Shown here in pieces: positions 51,216-62,243 of a stretch of DNA of 64,000 nucleotides. The position numbers and the translations under genes are program-made. Position 1 is the stretch's first letter; every line of letters begins with the position of its first letter. Source of the stretch: Cristatella mucedo. Taxonomy: Eukaryota > Bryozoa > Phylactolaemata > Cristatellidae. The notes under the pieces were generated by a model. It was not told where the DNA came from. It saw nothing but the letters and a program-made list of their open reading frames with translations, and did not search any database. Location: NCBI GenBank assembly GCA_009760855.2, contig WPIO01000115.1:66001-130000 (forward strand), given 5' to 3'.

Positions 51216-51770
51216 TAATAATAATAATGCACTTGATAAAGCGCCCTGAGAGAACTTAATTTCTTTTAGGCACTTTACATTTGTCGCAATAGGAAATGCA
51301 ATTGAATGGTAAGTGAAATCATGCTTGAAAAACAAACAAAATGAATAGCATGATTAGGGGTGACATGCACAGGGTCGGCATGCAAATGTGGTTAGTGGCA
51401 GCATGCACAGTGTCAGCACGAATAAGCACATGAAGGACAAATCACGGCGACCCAGTAAATGCTGTCCTAAATAGGTGTGTTTTTAAGTTCCTTTTCAATC
51501 TAGTCAGGTCAGGGGATGTTCCGAGGCAGGTCGGGAGGGAGTTCCAGGCTTTGGGAGCATACGAACTACATGCACGGTCTCCAAAGGATTTAAGGTTTGT
51601 ACGAGGTATTTCTAGACTGTTGGATTCCAAAAATTGGATGGTACGATGCTTGGCCTGATGGGGTAGTATATCTGAGAGATAGGCTGGAGCCATAGAATGA
51701 AGGGACCTAAAAGTGAGCGACAAAACCTTCAATCCGTTGCTTGACTGGTAGCCAGTGCAGGTCGGCAGGA
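51216..51770 (-). mobile_element. LINE family A 3' end, well preserved
   Basis: AATAATAATAATGCACTTGA opens the copy, followed by the full UTR and a C-terminal frame (51442-51813 minus: LKVLSLTFRSLHSMAPAYLS, LPHQAKHRTIQFLES, KAWNSLPTCLGTSPDL). It is 5'-truncated at about 51765. It is one of the cleanest reference copies for the 3' end of the family. Confidence 0.92.
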
Positions 51771-51810
51771 GTTTTAAGTAACAGGAAGTAACTTCAAGAG
51801 CTGTAAGTAA

Positions 51811-52020
51811 CAAAGCTGACCTTCGACAACCAGTATTTCAATTCTACAACTGAGATTTGACAGCACGTATTTCTAGCATAGTATTTGCGATGGCCTACAT
51901 AAAATATCTACTCACAAAGCAGAGCTTCAGCAACCAGTATTTTAATCTTAGAAATGACGGTTAAGTACGTAGAACTTCGATTCAGAAAGCAGAGCCTTGG
52001 CTAGCCTTAACGTACGAGTC
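51811..52020. repeat. Degenerate tandem-like repeat
   Basis: CAAAGC(T/A)GA, CTTC, AACCAGTATTT and CAATT/AATCTT motifs recur at 51811 and 51914, with a further partial at 51984. Spacing is irregular (about 103 and 70 bases). It lies directly beyond the 5' truncation of the family A copy at 51216-51770. Confidence 0.4.
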
Positions 52021-53389
52021 TTTACCGAGTCCCACTTATGTAGCAATGTATTCGTTGAACCTAATGCTGTTCAAGTTTACATTCGGTACAGAAACAGCTC
52101 TATGGAATATGCTTTTAAAAGTCTCACCGGACTGAAAGACTGCAATCTTTAAGTACCGTTAAAAACTGCTAAAAAAAGCGAATTCAATTGCTTTTTATAG
52201 GCGGGTTAGTGGACTCACACATAGAAGTAACAGAACATCAGAGTTTCAGAAAGCAAACTCCAATGACTCTTTTGTAAGCTAGTGTCACCACCTTTGAATT
52301 GTACGAATGAATTTTGCTTTTTAGGTAACTCCTACATGATTGGTTCGGTGTTAACCTTCCGGGGACTAGCTCCAGTTTGATAAGATCAGGAGAAAGGAAT
52401 TCCTAAAGTAAATATAGAAAACTCATTCGAAAGTTACTGGTATTTGGCAAATTTTCAATATATTCAACTCGACATTAAATGTTCATATTTCCGAATCTAA
52501 AAATTAATGTACGTGTTGGATGTGGTCGTGAAAATATCCAAATGGGTCATTTTTACGCCAGGGTATTCTTTAATAATCCGGTATAAGCTGCGAAAGAAAC
52601 ATAGCGAGCCGCCTGTAACAAGTAAACATGTTTAGGATGCAAGCTGCTTTCTCCGGACGAGCGTCCAATGAACTTTTTAAATTAAACGTGAGCTACAAAA
52701 TGATAATCAAGTGTTACCATATCAGAAGAAGTAATTTACATGACGGAAGTTGATTATGGCAGCATTCAAGCCTCAGTGTACGATTAGGAGTTTCGGCCTG
52801 CAGGATTCGAATCCAAAGCGCTTAGGAGGGACCACCTAAGCCTACAGTCTAATAAGCAGCGGCTCAGTAAGCTTTAATAGAGCAACAGTCTGACCTTTAA
52901 AAGTATGTTGCAGTAGGCTGATACTGAAATGTCTGCTATTTAACAAGGTAGCCAAGCCTAGATCGCTAGGCTTTCTGGTTGGGTAGCTTGCTTACGGTCG
53001 GTACTTGAGAGATTGGCTGCTCGTTTGAGGATTTCAAAGCATCTGCATGGAATCAGACTAGTGAAATTCACCACAGATTTACGGCTCTGCCGAAACTCTC
53101 TATATTATAACTGATCAAGTGAACGTATCATTCATAATCAAGTTCTCAGATATTCAGCAGTTTGTAGCAAACGTTTGAAGATGTAAATATGAAAAATATT
53201 TTCGACCTGACCCCTCAATCAATTAAATGCATGAACCACTCTCCCTCGAATAATCGATCCCACTTTATGCTAAGACGATGATAGGAATGTAACAGCCATA
53301 TGTAAATTGAATGCGTCACTTGCTTCAATGATATTGATCCTATTTCCTACTTTTCCTTTTAAAAAATTCATAAAAAAATCTTATGCAAA
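52021..53389. other. No feature recognised except the box B remnant
   Basis: AT-rich sequence with only the tRNA-like box B at 52803-52814 of note. Confidence 0.5.
52770..52865. mobile_element. tRNA-like box B remnant
   Basis: A GGATTCGAATCC at 52803-52814 is the Pol III box B consensus. It is itself palindromic, so the strand is ambiguous. A tRNA-like arrangement with CGGCTCAGTAAGC at about 52859 is suggestive only. It is probably an old SINE head. Confidence 0.3.
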
Positions 53390-54270
53390 GCATACAGGCA
53401 AAAGAGACATAAGTTCGCGGAACAGGAAAGCTAAGTGGATTAGATCCGTCTTTAACTGAGAGGAACCAATTTGTCTGAAGCATTTTTTGATAATGCATGG
53501 CAAATTCAGACGTTTTTAGCTGAAAAACTTAAAACTTGCCACGCTGGTTTAGTTTAGTAGTTAAGGTGCTCACCCTTGACGACCGAATTGGTCATCTTCA
53601 TTGACGAAGAGAGTAGAAATTGAGTTATCTTAGGTGTTATATAAATGGATCTGCAATATAGTCTTTATTCTAACTGCACTACACCAGAACAGATCTCATC
53701 AGGACTGCCGAAGAGAAAAAATTCTAGGAAATAGCTTGTGCGACTAAATAGTCTTCCTTCTCCTTTCGTTTGCATTTTTAAATTTTGCCGGTCGTGCAGG
53801 CCTTAGCTTAGACCTATTCCACCTACGTTAACGTTGATGTAAACTGATATCATTTCATGTTTTAAATTACTTTCAGCTGAATAGCACTAGTTTGCAATGA
53901 AAAAAACAGAACCCCTTCCCCAGGTTCTAGGTACTAAGATAAGATGGGTGGTGTCAGACTGCTCATCTATTTCTAATACCGGCTTCAATTTTTACGTGCC
54001 AAGTGTGGACACCGAAAGCCTGTAACTCCCTTCGACAGGCGTCACGACATCCCCTTACTAGATCACGTTTAAAAAGACGTTGAAATGCATCTATTTACCA
54101 CGTCGTGAATCCTTTTCACTGCATGCTGAGCCTGTGCGTGGCACCCCTAGCCACGGTAGACCTATTGTTTATTGAGCAAGGGACTTCTTTCCAATTCAAT
54201 TGTGCTGCTTTACAAGCAAGTGTAAAGTGGGTAGAAAGAGGATTGGTTATCTGAGGGTTTTAGTTAATTT
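53390..54270 (+). repeat. Anonymous 0.9-kb repeat, copy 1
   Basis: Collinear with 54580-55490. It shares GGAACAGGAAAGCTAA, TCTCATCAGGACTGCCGAAG and GCGTCACGACATC-type text. The unit contains a degraded SINE-like head (GTTAAGGTGCTCACC near 53560), unknown sequence, and from about 53990 a plus-strand LINE family A C-terminal and UTR piece (GCATGCTGAGCCTGTGCGTG). Confidence 0.75.
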
Positions 54271-54289
54271 TACATTTGCTTCTGAGGGA

Positions 54290-54430
54290 TCACGATCGAT
54301 GGTTACAGGTCGCATACTCTATAAACAATGAGTATACTATGGCTAGGGTTGACATGCACAGGGTAAGCATGCACAGTGTGAGCATGCATACCCGCACGAA
54401 GGACGGATGACGAGGATTCATTAAACAATG
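54290..54430 (-). mobile_element. LINE family A UTR fragment between the 0.9-kb repeats
   Basis: GACATGCACAGGGTAAGCATG, CACAGTGTGAGCATGCATAC and GACGAGGATTCATTAAA match the antisense family A UTR. It faces the plus-strand UTR piece that ends copy 1, forming an inverted pair. Confidence 0.65.
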
Positions 54431-54579
54431 TGATAAACGAGAGCGTTAATGAGGGTTGAAACATCAGAACAATCAAAGCTATAACCAAGAGTTAATACCA
54501 TGCCCGTCATCAACTTTAGTCAAGCAGACAAAGCCATATACGAAGACACCTATAGCTACTTAAAAAAATGCACCGAATC

Positions 54580-55490
54580 ATGCAAGGTAGACACACAGGA
54601 AAAGGAGTCACAAGCTCGTGGCACAGGAAAGCTAATTGGAGAAGATCCGTCTTGAGCTAAGAGGAACGGATTCGCCTGATGCTTTTTTAATCCTGGAAGG
54701 CAAATTCCTGTGTCTTTAGCTGAGTCTTGCCGCACTAGTTCAGCTCAGCGATTACGGTGCTCGCTTCTGACGACCGAGGTCGTCGACTGCATTTGCGAAG
54801 AGAGTACAGATTAAGTTATCTTAGGTGCTATGTAAATTAATCTGCAATGTAGTCACTATTCTAGCGTCACCACACCAGAAGAGATCTCATCAGGACTACC
54901 GAAGAGCACAGATTGTGAAATGGCTTGTGCGACCGAATAGTCCTCCTTCTCCTTGTGTTTAAGAACTTATCTATATTTTTAAATTTTGCCATTTTTGTAT
55001 GCCTCGGCTTATACCAATTCTATCTATGCGTACGCATTGGTGTTAACTGATATCTTTCAATATTTTTAAAGACGTCAAGCTGAATTGCACCAATTTGCAT
55101 TAACGAACATAAACCTTTTCCCACATTCTTAGCAATATGAAAACCTAGGTAGTGTGAGACTGCACATTCGTTTCCAGAACCAGCTTTAATTCTTACATTC
55201 AAAGTGTTGACACCTAAAGCCTGCAACTAATTTTGACTGGCGTCACGATATCTCCTTACTTGATCACATTTAAAAAAAGCTGAAACGCACTCGTTTAATA
55301 CGTTTTTTAATGAATCCTTGTAATTCGTCCTTTATGTGCGCATGCATGCTGATACTGTGCATGCTTACCCTGGGCATGTCACCCATATTATGCTCATTGT
55401 TTATTGAGCATGCGACCTCTAACCATCGTACGTGATGCCTTAGAAGCAAATGTGAAAATGCCAAGAAAGAGGATCGGTTCTTTGATGGCC
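54580..55490 (+). repeat. Anonymous 0.9-kb repeat, copy 2
   Basis: The second copy of the unit at 53390-54270, offset by about 1.19 kb in the same orientation. The two are clearly diverged (many substitutions and small indels), so the duplication, or the two insertions, is old. It too ends in a family A 3' piece on the plus strand (CATGCTGATACTGTGCATGC). Confidence 0.75.
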
Positions 55491-55629
55491 CTACAATAAA
55501 CGTACCATTACTATTATTAGAGTTGTTTTCAAACCCGTTACCTGCTAAAAAATAAGGGGACTTAAGTCATCACTAAACTCTTGCTTATGATTTCAGAAAA
55601 ACTGTCCTAAAACGATACACGATTCGAAT

Positions 55630-55980
55630 TTACGTTGCTGTAATGACTCCTAGTGGTTTACAGTAGTTTATATTGAATTATTACTTTTGTAAGTGTGAGG
55701 ACTCCTAACCGCCATTGTTCTTAACCCTCACAATGAAATTAGCATGAACTAGAAAAGGGAGAGTTATCTATGTAGTGAAAGGCATTGTGTTTGCCACCAT
55801 TGAAATCACTTTAACATGAAAATAACGCACTGGAATACATTGTTAGGAAACTTTGCCTATAAAGAAATGTAATGATCCAGATAAAGCCCTTGAAAGGGTA
55901 ACACATTCATTGTTCGAATATTAGCCAGGCAACCCGACAAACTTCTTGGTTCAAGCCAATCGAAAACTGGTGGTAACTAG
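55630..55980 (+). repeat. Anonymous repeat C, copy 2
   Basis: Matches 48690-49040 in the same orientation: AGTGGTTTACAGTAGTTT, GAAATCACTTTAACATGAAA, GATCCAGATAAAGCCCTTGA and CCCGACAAACTTCTTGG. Confidence 0.75.
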
Positions 55981-56544
55981 TGATGCTAAACTTCTATGAG
56001 TCTGACAGGTAAATGCTAAGCTTCGGCGAGGAGCATCACCTTTCTCATTGTTTTGTTAATTGCCTAAAGCCATCTGAGGAGCATAAGCCGCTAAGCAACC
56101 ATCACTAAGCTACTTTTTTGATTATTTAATACATTCCGAATAGAATCGTCCATTGTGTGAGGCTAGTTACATTTCTGTTGATTATATGTTCCACCTTCCC
56201 ACATTTGCATACGCTCTCCTTTACTATGCTGCTAAAGTCATGGACTGATTGCAGTATTAAGCACACGAAAGCTGAAGTAGCCGTTTGCATCGAACGCCTT
56301 AGGTATTCAAAATAAGAGTCAGCAAAAAATAAAGATACATATTGCTGAGGTGAGAAACTATGTTTTTGTTACCGTTTAACGTTGTTCAACTAACAACATC
56401 TGGAAACGGAATCGCTAGTAATCCAAATGAATGGAATTTTCTTTCCTGCTGACTTAACGGCCACTAGCAGAATGCAGCCGTGCGAAGATAAAGAAATTAC
56501 TAGTCTGAGAGCATGAGAAAAGTGTTATTTGAAAGCATCTTGTA
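55981..56544. other. Weakly repeat C-related sequence
   Basis: ATTCAAAATAAGAGTCA and GGAATCGCTAG with AATGAATGGAATTTT near 56293-56440 echo 48508-48650, the sequence just upstream of repeat C copy 1. The order of the parts is swapped relative to that copy. Confidence 0.35.
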
Positions 56545-56586
56545 ATGTTATGTAATGTATCTCCGTCTGTAACTCCACAGAGTCAT
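56545..56586 (-). mobile_element. LINE family B 3' tail fragment, minus strand
   Basis: TGTTATGTAATGTATCTCCG and TCTGTAACTCCACAGAGTC are nearly identical to 35825-35870. It is cut off exactly where the SINE at 56587 begins. Confidence 0.75.
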
Positions 56587-56718
56587 AGGCTGGTTTTGTC
56601 TAGCGGTAAAGGTGCTCGCCCCGACCAAGGTCTGACTGAGGTCGTGGGCTCGAGCCCCGACGCATACGTAAAGCGCCTGAATATAGACCAAGTTCTCTTG
56701 GGGTGATATATAAATGAA
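56587..56718 (+). mobile_element. tRNA-headed SINE with a LINE-like tail, copy 1
   Basis: A Pol III box A-like TAGCGGTAAAGG (56601-56612) and a box B-like GGCTCGAGCCC (56647-56657) form the tRNA-related head. The tail (GTAAAGCGCCTGAATATAGA, AAGTTCTCTTGGGG, ATATATAAATGA) resembles the family A 3' end. This is the best preserved of three copies. Confidence 0.8.
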
Positions 56719-57959
56719 TTTTCATTAAAAGAGAACTATACTTACTGGGACATATATTTACGAAATGGCTTGACTAATAGCTCTATTAGTTTTGATTGAA
56801 ACCTATGTTTTGATTTGAATAACTGTGGGATTGTTTTTAAGATAACAATCCCCACCAACTGAATTCAGAAAAGATCAGATTTCTTGACTTTTGAAACAAC
56901 ACAGGTAAAATTCTTTACTTTTAAAGTCTAAATTTTATTTAGTTTAGCAATAGCTAAATATAAAAGTGCTCTAAAAGCGAATGACGGAATCCCAAACGCT
57001 GATGCACAATTTGATTAGAAGTCAGATAAAATCAGCGAGAATTGATTTTATTGGGGTTGGGATTTTAACATTACACTAGGTATGTCTAATGATAGAGTTG
57101 GGCTGCAACATCAATAGTCGTAGCATTGCCTAGCTGACCATTCTTGCACAAGTTATGGGCTTTGTCATCGCACTGAGAGAATTAATTTCAAGTAACTAAT
57201 ACTAGGTTGTATATCGAAAATGCACAGCGTTGCATGTCTACGGATCCTTATGCAAGCGAGCACGAATTTGTCTAACGTCAAGTAGCCAAAACTCAACATC
57301 ATTCATTGTGGACCTATTAATATTATTGTAAAGAGGAAAGCAAATAATGTTACGCAGTAACACAGTAGAAGTAAAATATTTTTATAATCAATTTTATGTA
57401 GATAAATGAATGAATCTAAAATCATTGCTAGCTTAACTATGTATCGTAGAGTTTTGGAAGAACCTGGCTTCTTTTTGCTGACCGCGCCAATAAAATCCAA
57501 CAGTCTGCACCCAACTGCTCCAGATCCAGATTCTGAACCAGACTGAATCTTTTCTTATCTGAAGCCCGTTCGGCTCCAGGCGGCAGTACCACAGTTTTAC
57601 ACTTAACCTAACTGATCGAAATTGATTGTAGCATTCTAACTTTGATCACTTTACGAAGGCTTATCAATCATAGTTTCCCTGTAAGAAAATCTCGAAATTG
57701 ATCGTTGATAATTCTCTCAGTTTCATTCAGCTGTCGTACTGTGGTTAAATAGCAGATTTAAATTCCTATAAAAAAATTTAATTCCTAAGAACGAACCGCT
57801 AAATGATGTTTTTGGACAATTCGGGGAAAGGCGCGTTATTGTAATGCTGCACATGCATATCAAGGTTTCACCCTTAGGACATTGAAAATTATGACAGCTT
57901 TGGCAGTTATTATTTCCAGATGCTTGGCTGTAAGTAATTAGTAGCCTTGAGATTATTAC
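56719..57959. other. No feature recognised
   Basis: AT-rich sequence with no frame above 65 codons and no repeat partner in the window. Confidence 0.5.
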
Positions 57960-58260
57960 CTAAATACAGTAATCCCAGGTCCACGCATTCGCTACATCCC
58001 GACTAGACTTCTATAACTCGCTACTTGTATGCCATTGTTAGCCGTGTAATAAGACGTTGGCAGTTGATGCAAAATTCTGCTCATGGGCTTGTTAAACTGC
58101 TACATTATGCCACTTCTCACCCAAGCTGCACTGGCTCATCAGCAGGCTACGTTCCACTTCAAGATTGTGCCACCTTTAGGTCCCTTCACTGTCTTGCTTT
58201 GGCCTATTTATCTGTTGGGTCCGCTATACCGTAATAGCCTAATACGTCGGCGGACATCAA
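57960..58260 (+). mobile_element. LINE family A C-terminal fragment, diverged, plus strand
   Basis: Plus-strand text matches the family segment for the residues equivalent to FVTSRLDFCNSLL (near 57985-58020), QLMQNSA (58063) and FRSLHCLALAYLS (58185-58220), across several frames. Both ends are truncated. Confidence 0.65.
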
Positions 58261-59086
58261 CCTAGAAGAACATCGGACCCAATAATACACTCTTTGGCAT
58301 TCTCAGGGCCACGATCGGCCTTGACGGTCAAGATCTACTTCATGGCTTGCTGCGTACATTAATATACTGCCTGCCGCGCTATCGACTCGATCTTTTGCTG
58401 TGCGCGACTGCTCGCACAAATTTAACACGGTCTGCATTTGTTTTTAATCTTGCTTCGATGCTACATGACAAGATCTGCTGGCTCTATTCGCTTCGATTGT
58501 GCATCGAACGAACCCAAGCAATTTCTTTGGAGAACGTGTCTGCTATTCTCCCAAAGCCTGGCGCATCTAACCGAATTAGCTCACGTCATCTAGTGACTTG
58601 TTGAATTTATTAAAATGGCTACAAACTTAGCTATTCTTTGCACCCTTCGCTCCGCCCGAATCAACTGTCTTTCGAGTGCCAACGTGCTCTTAAATTAAGC
58701 ATTTCATGACCAGCCTTTTGTGAAACACCTACTGTTCACTATAGGTAAAGTGCCTTGAAATAGATTCCGTGTTCTCTTGCAGTTCCCAAAGGTTTTCTCA
58801 ATACCAATAAGAGAATATAACCTGTGCCGTTGCTACAGGTGCGATCGCTTACGGCTACGAATAGGGTCGACGACAAGCGATGGAGATGAGGTCGGAGGTG
58901 CTACGTGACTCTCTGCCCTGCCTCCCCCCTGCTCGGAAACGAGCTGCTTATCGAAGAACCTGCTGTCTAGCAGCGGTTTCGTTCCGGCGTCCTCACGAGC
59001 TGGAACCGCCATCCTGGCAAAATGGCTGAGCCAGCTTGGTGGTCGCGTCATGCAGAGGAAGCTTCCGGTCTACCCTAGTAGCGAGA
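58261..59086. other. No gene recognised; GC-rich patch at 58830-59080
   Basis: A frame of 85 codons (58347-58604) shows no domain. The last 250 bases before the family A copy at 59087 are much more GC-rich than their surroundings and have no partner elsewhere in the window. Confidence 0.4.
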
Positions 59087-60080
59087 GCTGGCTTTAGAGC
59101 TAATCAATCCACAGAGTCAGCATTGCTTAGGGTATACAACGACCTACTTAGGAATGCAGACATGGGTAGGATGTCTCTGCTTGTTTTGCTCGATCTTTCG
59201 GCAGCTTTTGATAATCTCGATCACAAAGTTTGTCCAGAGCACCTCTCCTCTCGTCTGGGCATCACTGGCACTGCTCTGCAGTGGTTCAGGTCCTATCTCA
59301 GTGGGAAACTCTAGAGTATTGACGTGAATGGACAAAGATTATTCGAAGTACCTTTGAAATATCGGATACCTCAGGGCTCAATGCTAGGTCCGGTCCTTTT
59401 CACGGTTTATACTCTCCCTCTTGATGATATGATTACCAAGCACAATCAAGGCTTTCACTTCTATGCGAGTGATACTCACTTGTACCTTTGCTTTGATTCC
59501 TCCCAGCCTTTGAGCACCTCAAATTCTCTCAACTGACTTGCTGCATGTATTGATGACATCCGCACATGAATGGCATCAAATTTTCTAAAAATACGCGATG
59601 ATAAAACTAACTTACTAGTTATGGGCTAACCCAGTGTGAGTCAGAAAATTTGAAAGGCTGACTCTCAAAATTGGCTCTGCCAGCACATCACCTGTTGAAT
59701 CGGCTCGAAATCTAAGTGTCATGTTCCAAAGCGACCTCTCGTTACACGACCACATCAGCTTCATGGTCAAGTCAGCCTACTTTCAGCTAACACTGCTAAA
59801 ATTCGGGCTTGTTTAGATAAGGATACCACGTCCAAGTTGCTCCATGCATTTGTGACATCCCGTCTCGACTTCTGCAACTCAGTGCTTACTGGCCTACAGG
59901 CATGTGCGATCAGGCGATTACAGCAGGTGCAAAACTCGGTAGCTAGGCTTGTTTGTCGTGAGCGTCCCAGTTGCCACGTCACACCACTTCTCGCCGACCT
60001 GCACTGGCTCCTAGTCACGCAACGGATTGACTTCAAATTTTTGTCGCTCACTTTTAGGTCACTCCATTCTTTGGCTCCAG

Positions 60081-60174
<94 letters not shown>

Positions 60175-60633
60175 TTACTCACCCACCAGGCCAAGTATCG
60201 TACCAACCGCTTTTCGGAATCCAACAATTTACCAATACCTCGTAAAAACCTCAAATCTTTTGGAGACCGTGCATTTAGTTCGTGCGCTCCCAAAGCCTGA
60301 AACTCCCTCCCGACTTGAGTCAGAACATCCCCTGACCTGACAACGTTTAAAAAGAACTTAAAAACATACCTATTTAAGACAGCATTTAGTGGGTCCCTGT
60401 GATTCGTCCTTGATGTCCTGACACTGTGTATGCTGCCACTAACCACATTTGCATGCTGACCCTGTGCATGTCACCCCTAACCATGTTATTCATGTTGTAT
60501 ATTTATCAAGCATGATATTACTCACCATTCAATTGCATTTACCTGTGCAGCAAATGTAAAGCAGCTAGAAAGAGATTGAGTTCTCTGAGGGCGCTTTATC
60601 GGGTGCATTATTATTATTATTAGTATTACCTAG
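59087..60633 (+). mobile_element. LINE family A copy, 5'-truncated, with intact 3' end
   Basis: The copy begins inside the reverse transcriptase (RT) fingers (AGFRANQSTESALLRVYNDL). It continues through RT motif A (LLDLSAAFDNLDHK), the FRSYLSGKL segment, the VPQGS-equivalent IPQGSMLGPVLF, and the active-site region, where the expected FYADDT reads FYASDTHLYL, a lost catalytic aspartate. The C-terminal domain follows (LHAFVTSRLDFCNSVLTGL). The 3' end is complete, with the family signature GTAAAGC, GAGTTCTCTGAGGGCGC and terminal ATT repeats at 60610-60622. It is broken by stops (for example after SGKL at about 59311), by frameshifts and by a TC-repeat expansion at 60082-60170. It is the most complete plus-strand copy in the window. 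Confidence 0.9.
60082..60170 (+). repeat. (TC)n microsatellite inside a LINE reading frame
   Basis: About 44 TC dinucleotides replace the short TATCTCTCAG present at this codon position in other family A copies (the YLSDLLPHQAKHRT segment). LINE sequence resumes at once with TGATTTACTC, so the repeat evidently grew from a short TCTC seed within the element. Confidence 0.95.
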
Positions 60634-60680
60634 GAGTTCACCTCGGCCAAGAGATTTCTGTTTTGTGTGAAGCGCTCAGC

Positions 60681-60837
60681 GTGCGCGAGCACTGAGAGGG
60701 GTGAGTCTCGGTGCTCGAGCACTGAGAGGCGTGAGTCTCCGCGCTCGAGCACTGAGAAACGTGAGTCTCGGTGCTCGAGCACTGAGAGACGTGAGTCTCC
60801 GCGCTCGAGCGCTGAGAGGCGTGAGTCTCCGTGCTCG
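60681..60837. repeat. 30-bp minisatellite, five full units plus a partial unit
   Basis: Units start at 60681, 60711, 60741, 60771 and 60801, with a partial unit to 60837. Each unit carries the core GTGCTCGAGCAC or a one- to two-base variant of it (the intact form is a perfect 12-bp palindrome), followed by TGAGAG and GTGAGTCTC. Units differ from each other by one to three bases. Because 30 is divisible by three, the array stays open in frames on both strands, which yields spurious serine/arginine-rich peptides. Confidence 0.9.
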
Positions 60838-61880
60838 CTTTGGATTCGGGCGATTCGAAGTCGGCGATTAGCACCCGTTGAGCGTTCGCCGTCTAGCGGA
60901 CAAAAATCGGAGCAGTCGCATCATCGCTTCATTTGGACTCGGCCCTGGGGTACTTCGTTGGCTGACGTAGGAGCCTGAGAAGCTTCGCCGCGCTTCCCGC
61001 CTGCCGGGACGGCTTCTGCGCGCGCAGACGAAAGTATGTTGAACCCCCCCCCCCCCGCGCCCCGCTTTTTTTCTTTCGGTCACGGTCGCGTTGTTTCATC
61101 TAAGTGAAAGGCAGGCGCTGCCCTTGTGCCAAAACTACTGCCCGCGCGCACGCCGCTTCGCAGCTTAGTCGCAAATACATCCTTAAGCACTGGTCTACAT
61201 GCGCACACGAAAGTACAAGCAGTTAAGTGTGGCTCTGCTGAGAGCCGGGGGCGTCTGTCGTGATAGCGCGAGGCTGGGCGCAGCAGATGGGCAGCAGGCC
61301 ACGCCCCGGCCTCTGGAGCCACTTCCGCCCGCCCCTTGAGATTTTTGCAAGCGAACGGGACGCGCACGCCGCGAGCATGCGGCGCAATAGAAGGGAGCTT
61401 TCGGTGAGGCGGCGCTTTAAGTGTGGCTCACAGTGGCAACTTTCCGTCGTCCGCAGGACCGCTTCACAGGTCGCGTAGCTTAACCAAAGCGTACTGCCAA
61501 GAGCCGACGGCGGCCCGAGTCAGAAGGGTCGGAGGTCGTGAGGAGGCGGATTGGCGCGAGCTTTTGACGCATGAGAAATGTGTGACAAGAGCAGCAGCAG
61601 CACAAACGAGGCTGGCATGAATCAAAGTGCTCGTCGAATGCATTGAGCGAATGCTTTACTTTCGCTGCTGCGCTACAATTAAGCGCGAACGCCGGCACTG
61701 TTCTCTATTCGCAATACGACGTAAACGCTGCGTTTATCTGCTCGTGGAGTCAAACTTTGAGGATTTCGGCAGTCTCTTACAGGCAGTTATTTTGGATGGG
61801 TAGTTTCAACAGCTCAACATTCGAGCGCTCGCCGCAGACGTCTCCTCTGCCAGCGCCGCCACCACCGTCCTAGCGTGGAT

Positions 61881-61914
61881 CGTCGTTCGACTAGCGACGT
61901 CGTTCGACTAGCGG
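61881..61914. repeat. 17-bp tandem duplication in CpG-rich DNA
   Basis: Two adjacent copies of CGTCGTTCGACTAGCGA lie at 61881-61897 and 61898-61914. The second differs only in its last base. Confidence 0.85.
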
Positions 61915-62243
61915 CGCTTCGTGGACTTAGCGAGAGCACTAACACGTGACAACACGAGGAGCATCGGTCAAGCAATGCTCGCGACACAAAAGCACGCCGG
62001 ACAAGCCGGACGTGCGTGCTGGCCGTTTCGCTGACGGAAAAACTGCCGCCGACTTCCCGCTGAGAGAGCGCGAAGCCGCCGAAGCAGGCGACAAATGCAG
62101 CGACCGACGGCGACAGCGTCGCCACTCCCAGCGATTAGCAACGACGCAATGTCGGTGCGGTCGCGTATCCGCCTCCACGATTGAGTCGATCCTTAGCTCG
62201 TCGGCGAACCCTGCGACCGCCACCGTGCGCTGCTCTACGCCCG

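Larger units (their letters stand above)
60640..62240. other. GC- and CpG-rich region downstream of the homeobox exon
   Basis: The composition switches here from AT-rich repeats to GC-rich, CpG-dense DNA. On the minus strand it would hold the 3' UTR of the homeobox gene. I did not find an AATAAA on that strand close to the stop codon. Several overlapping open frames exist on both strands (for example 61643-61873 plus and 61080-61367 minus), but none has a recognisable domain. A poly-C run lies at about 61037-61046, and a 17-bp direct repeat at 61881-61914. Confidence 0.45.

Noticed and set aside
56587-56718. Functional tRNA gene
   Set aside because: Box A- and B-like elements are present, but no cloverleaf with a 7-bp acceptor stem can be drawn, and the LINE-like tail shows it is a SINE.
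60681-60837. CRISPR-like array
   Set aside because: The units are contiguous 30-bp tandem copies without unique spacers, and the context is eukaryotic.
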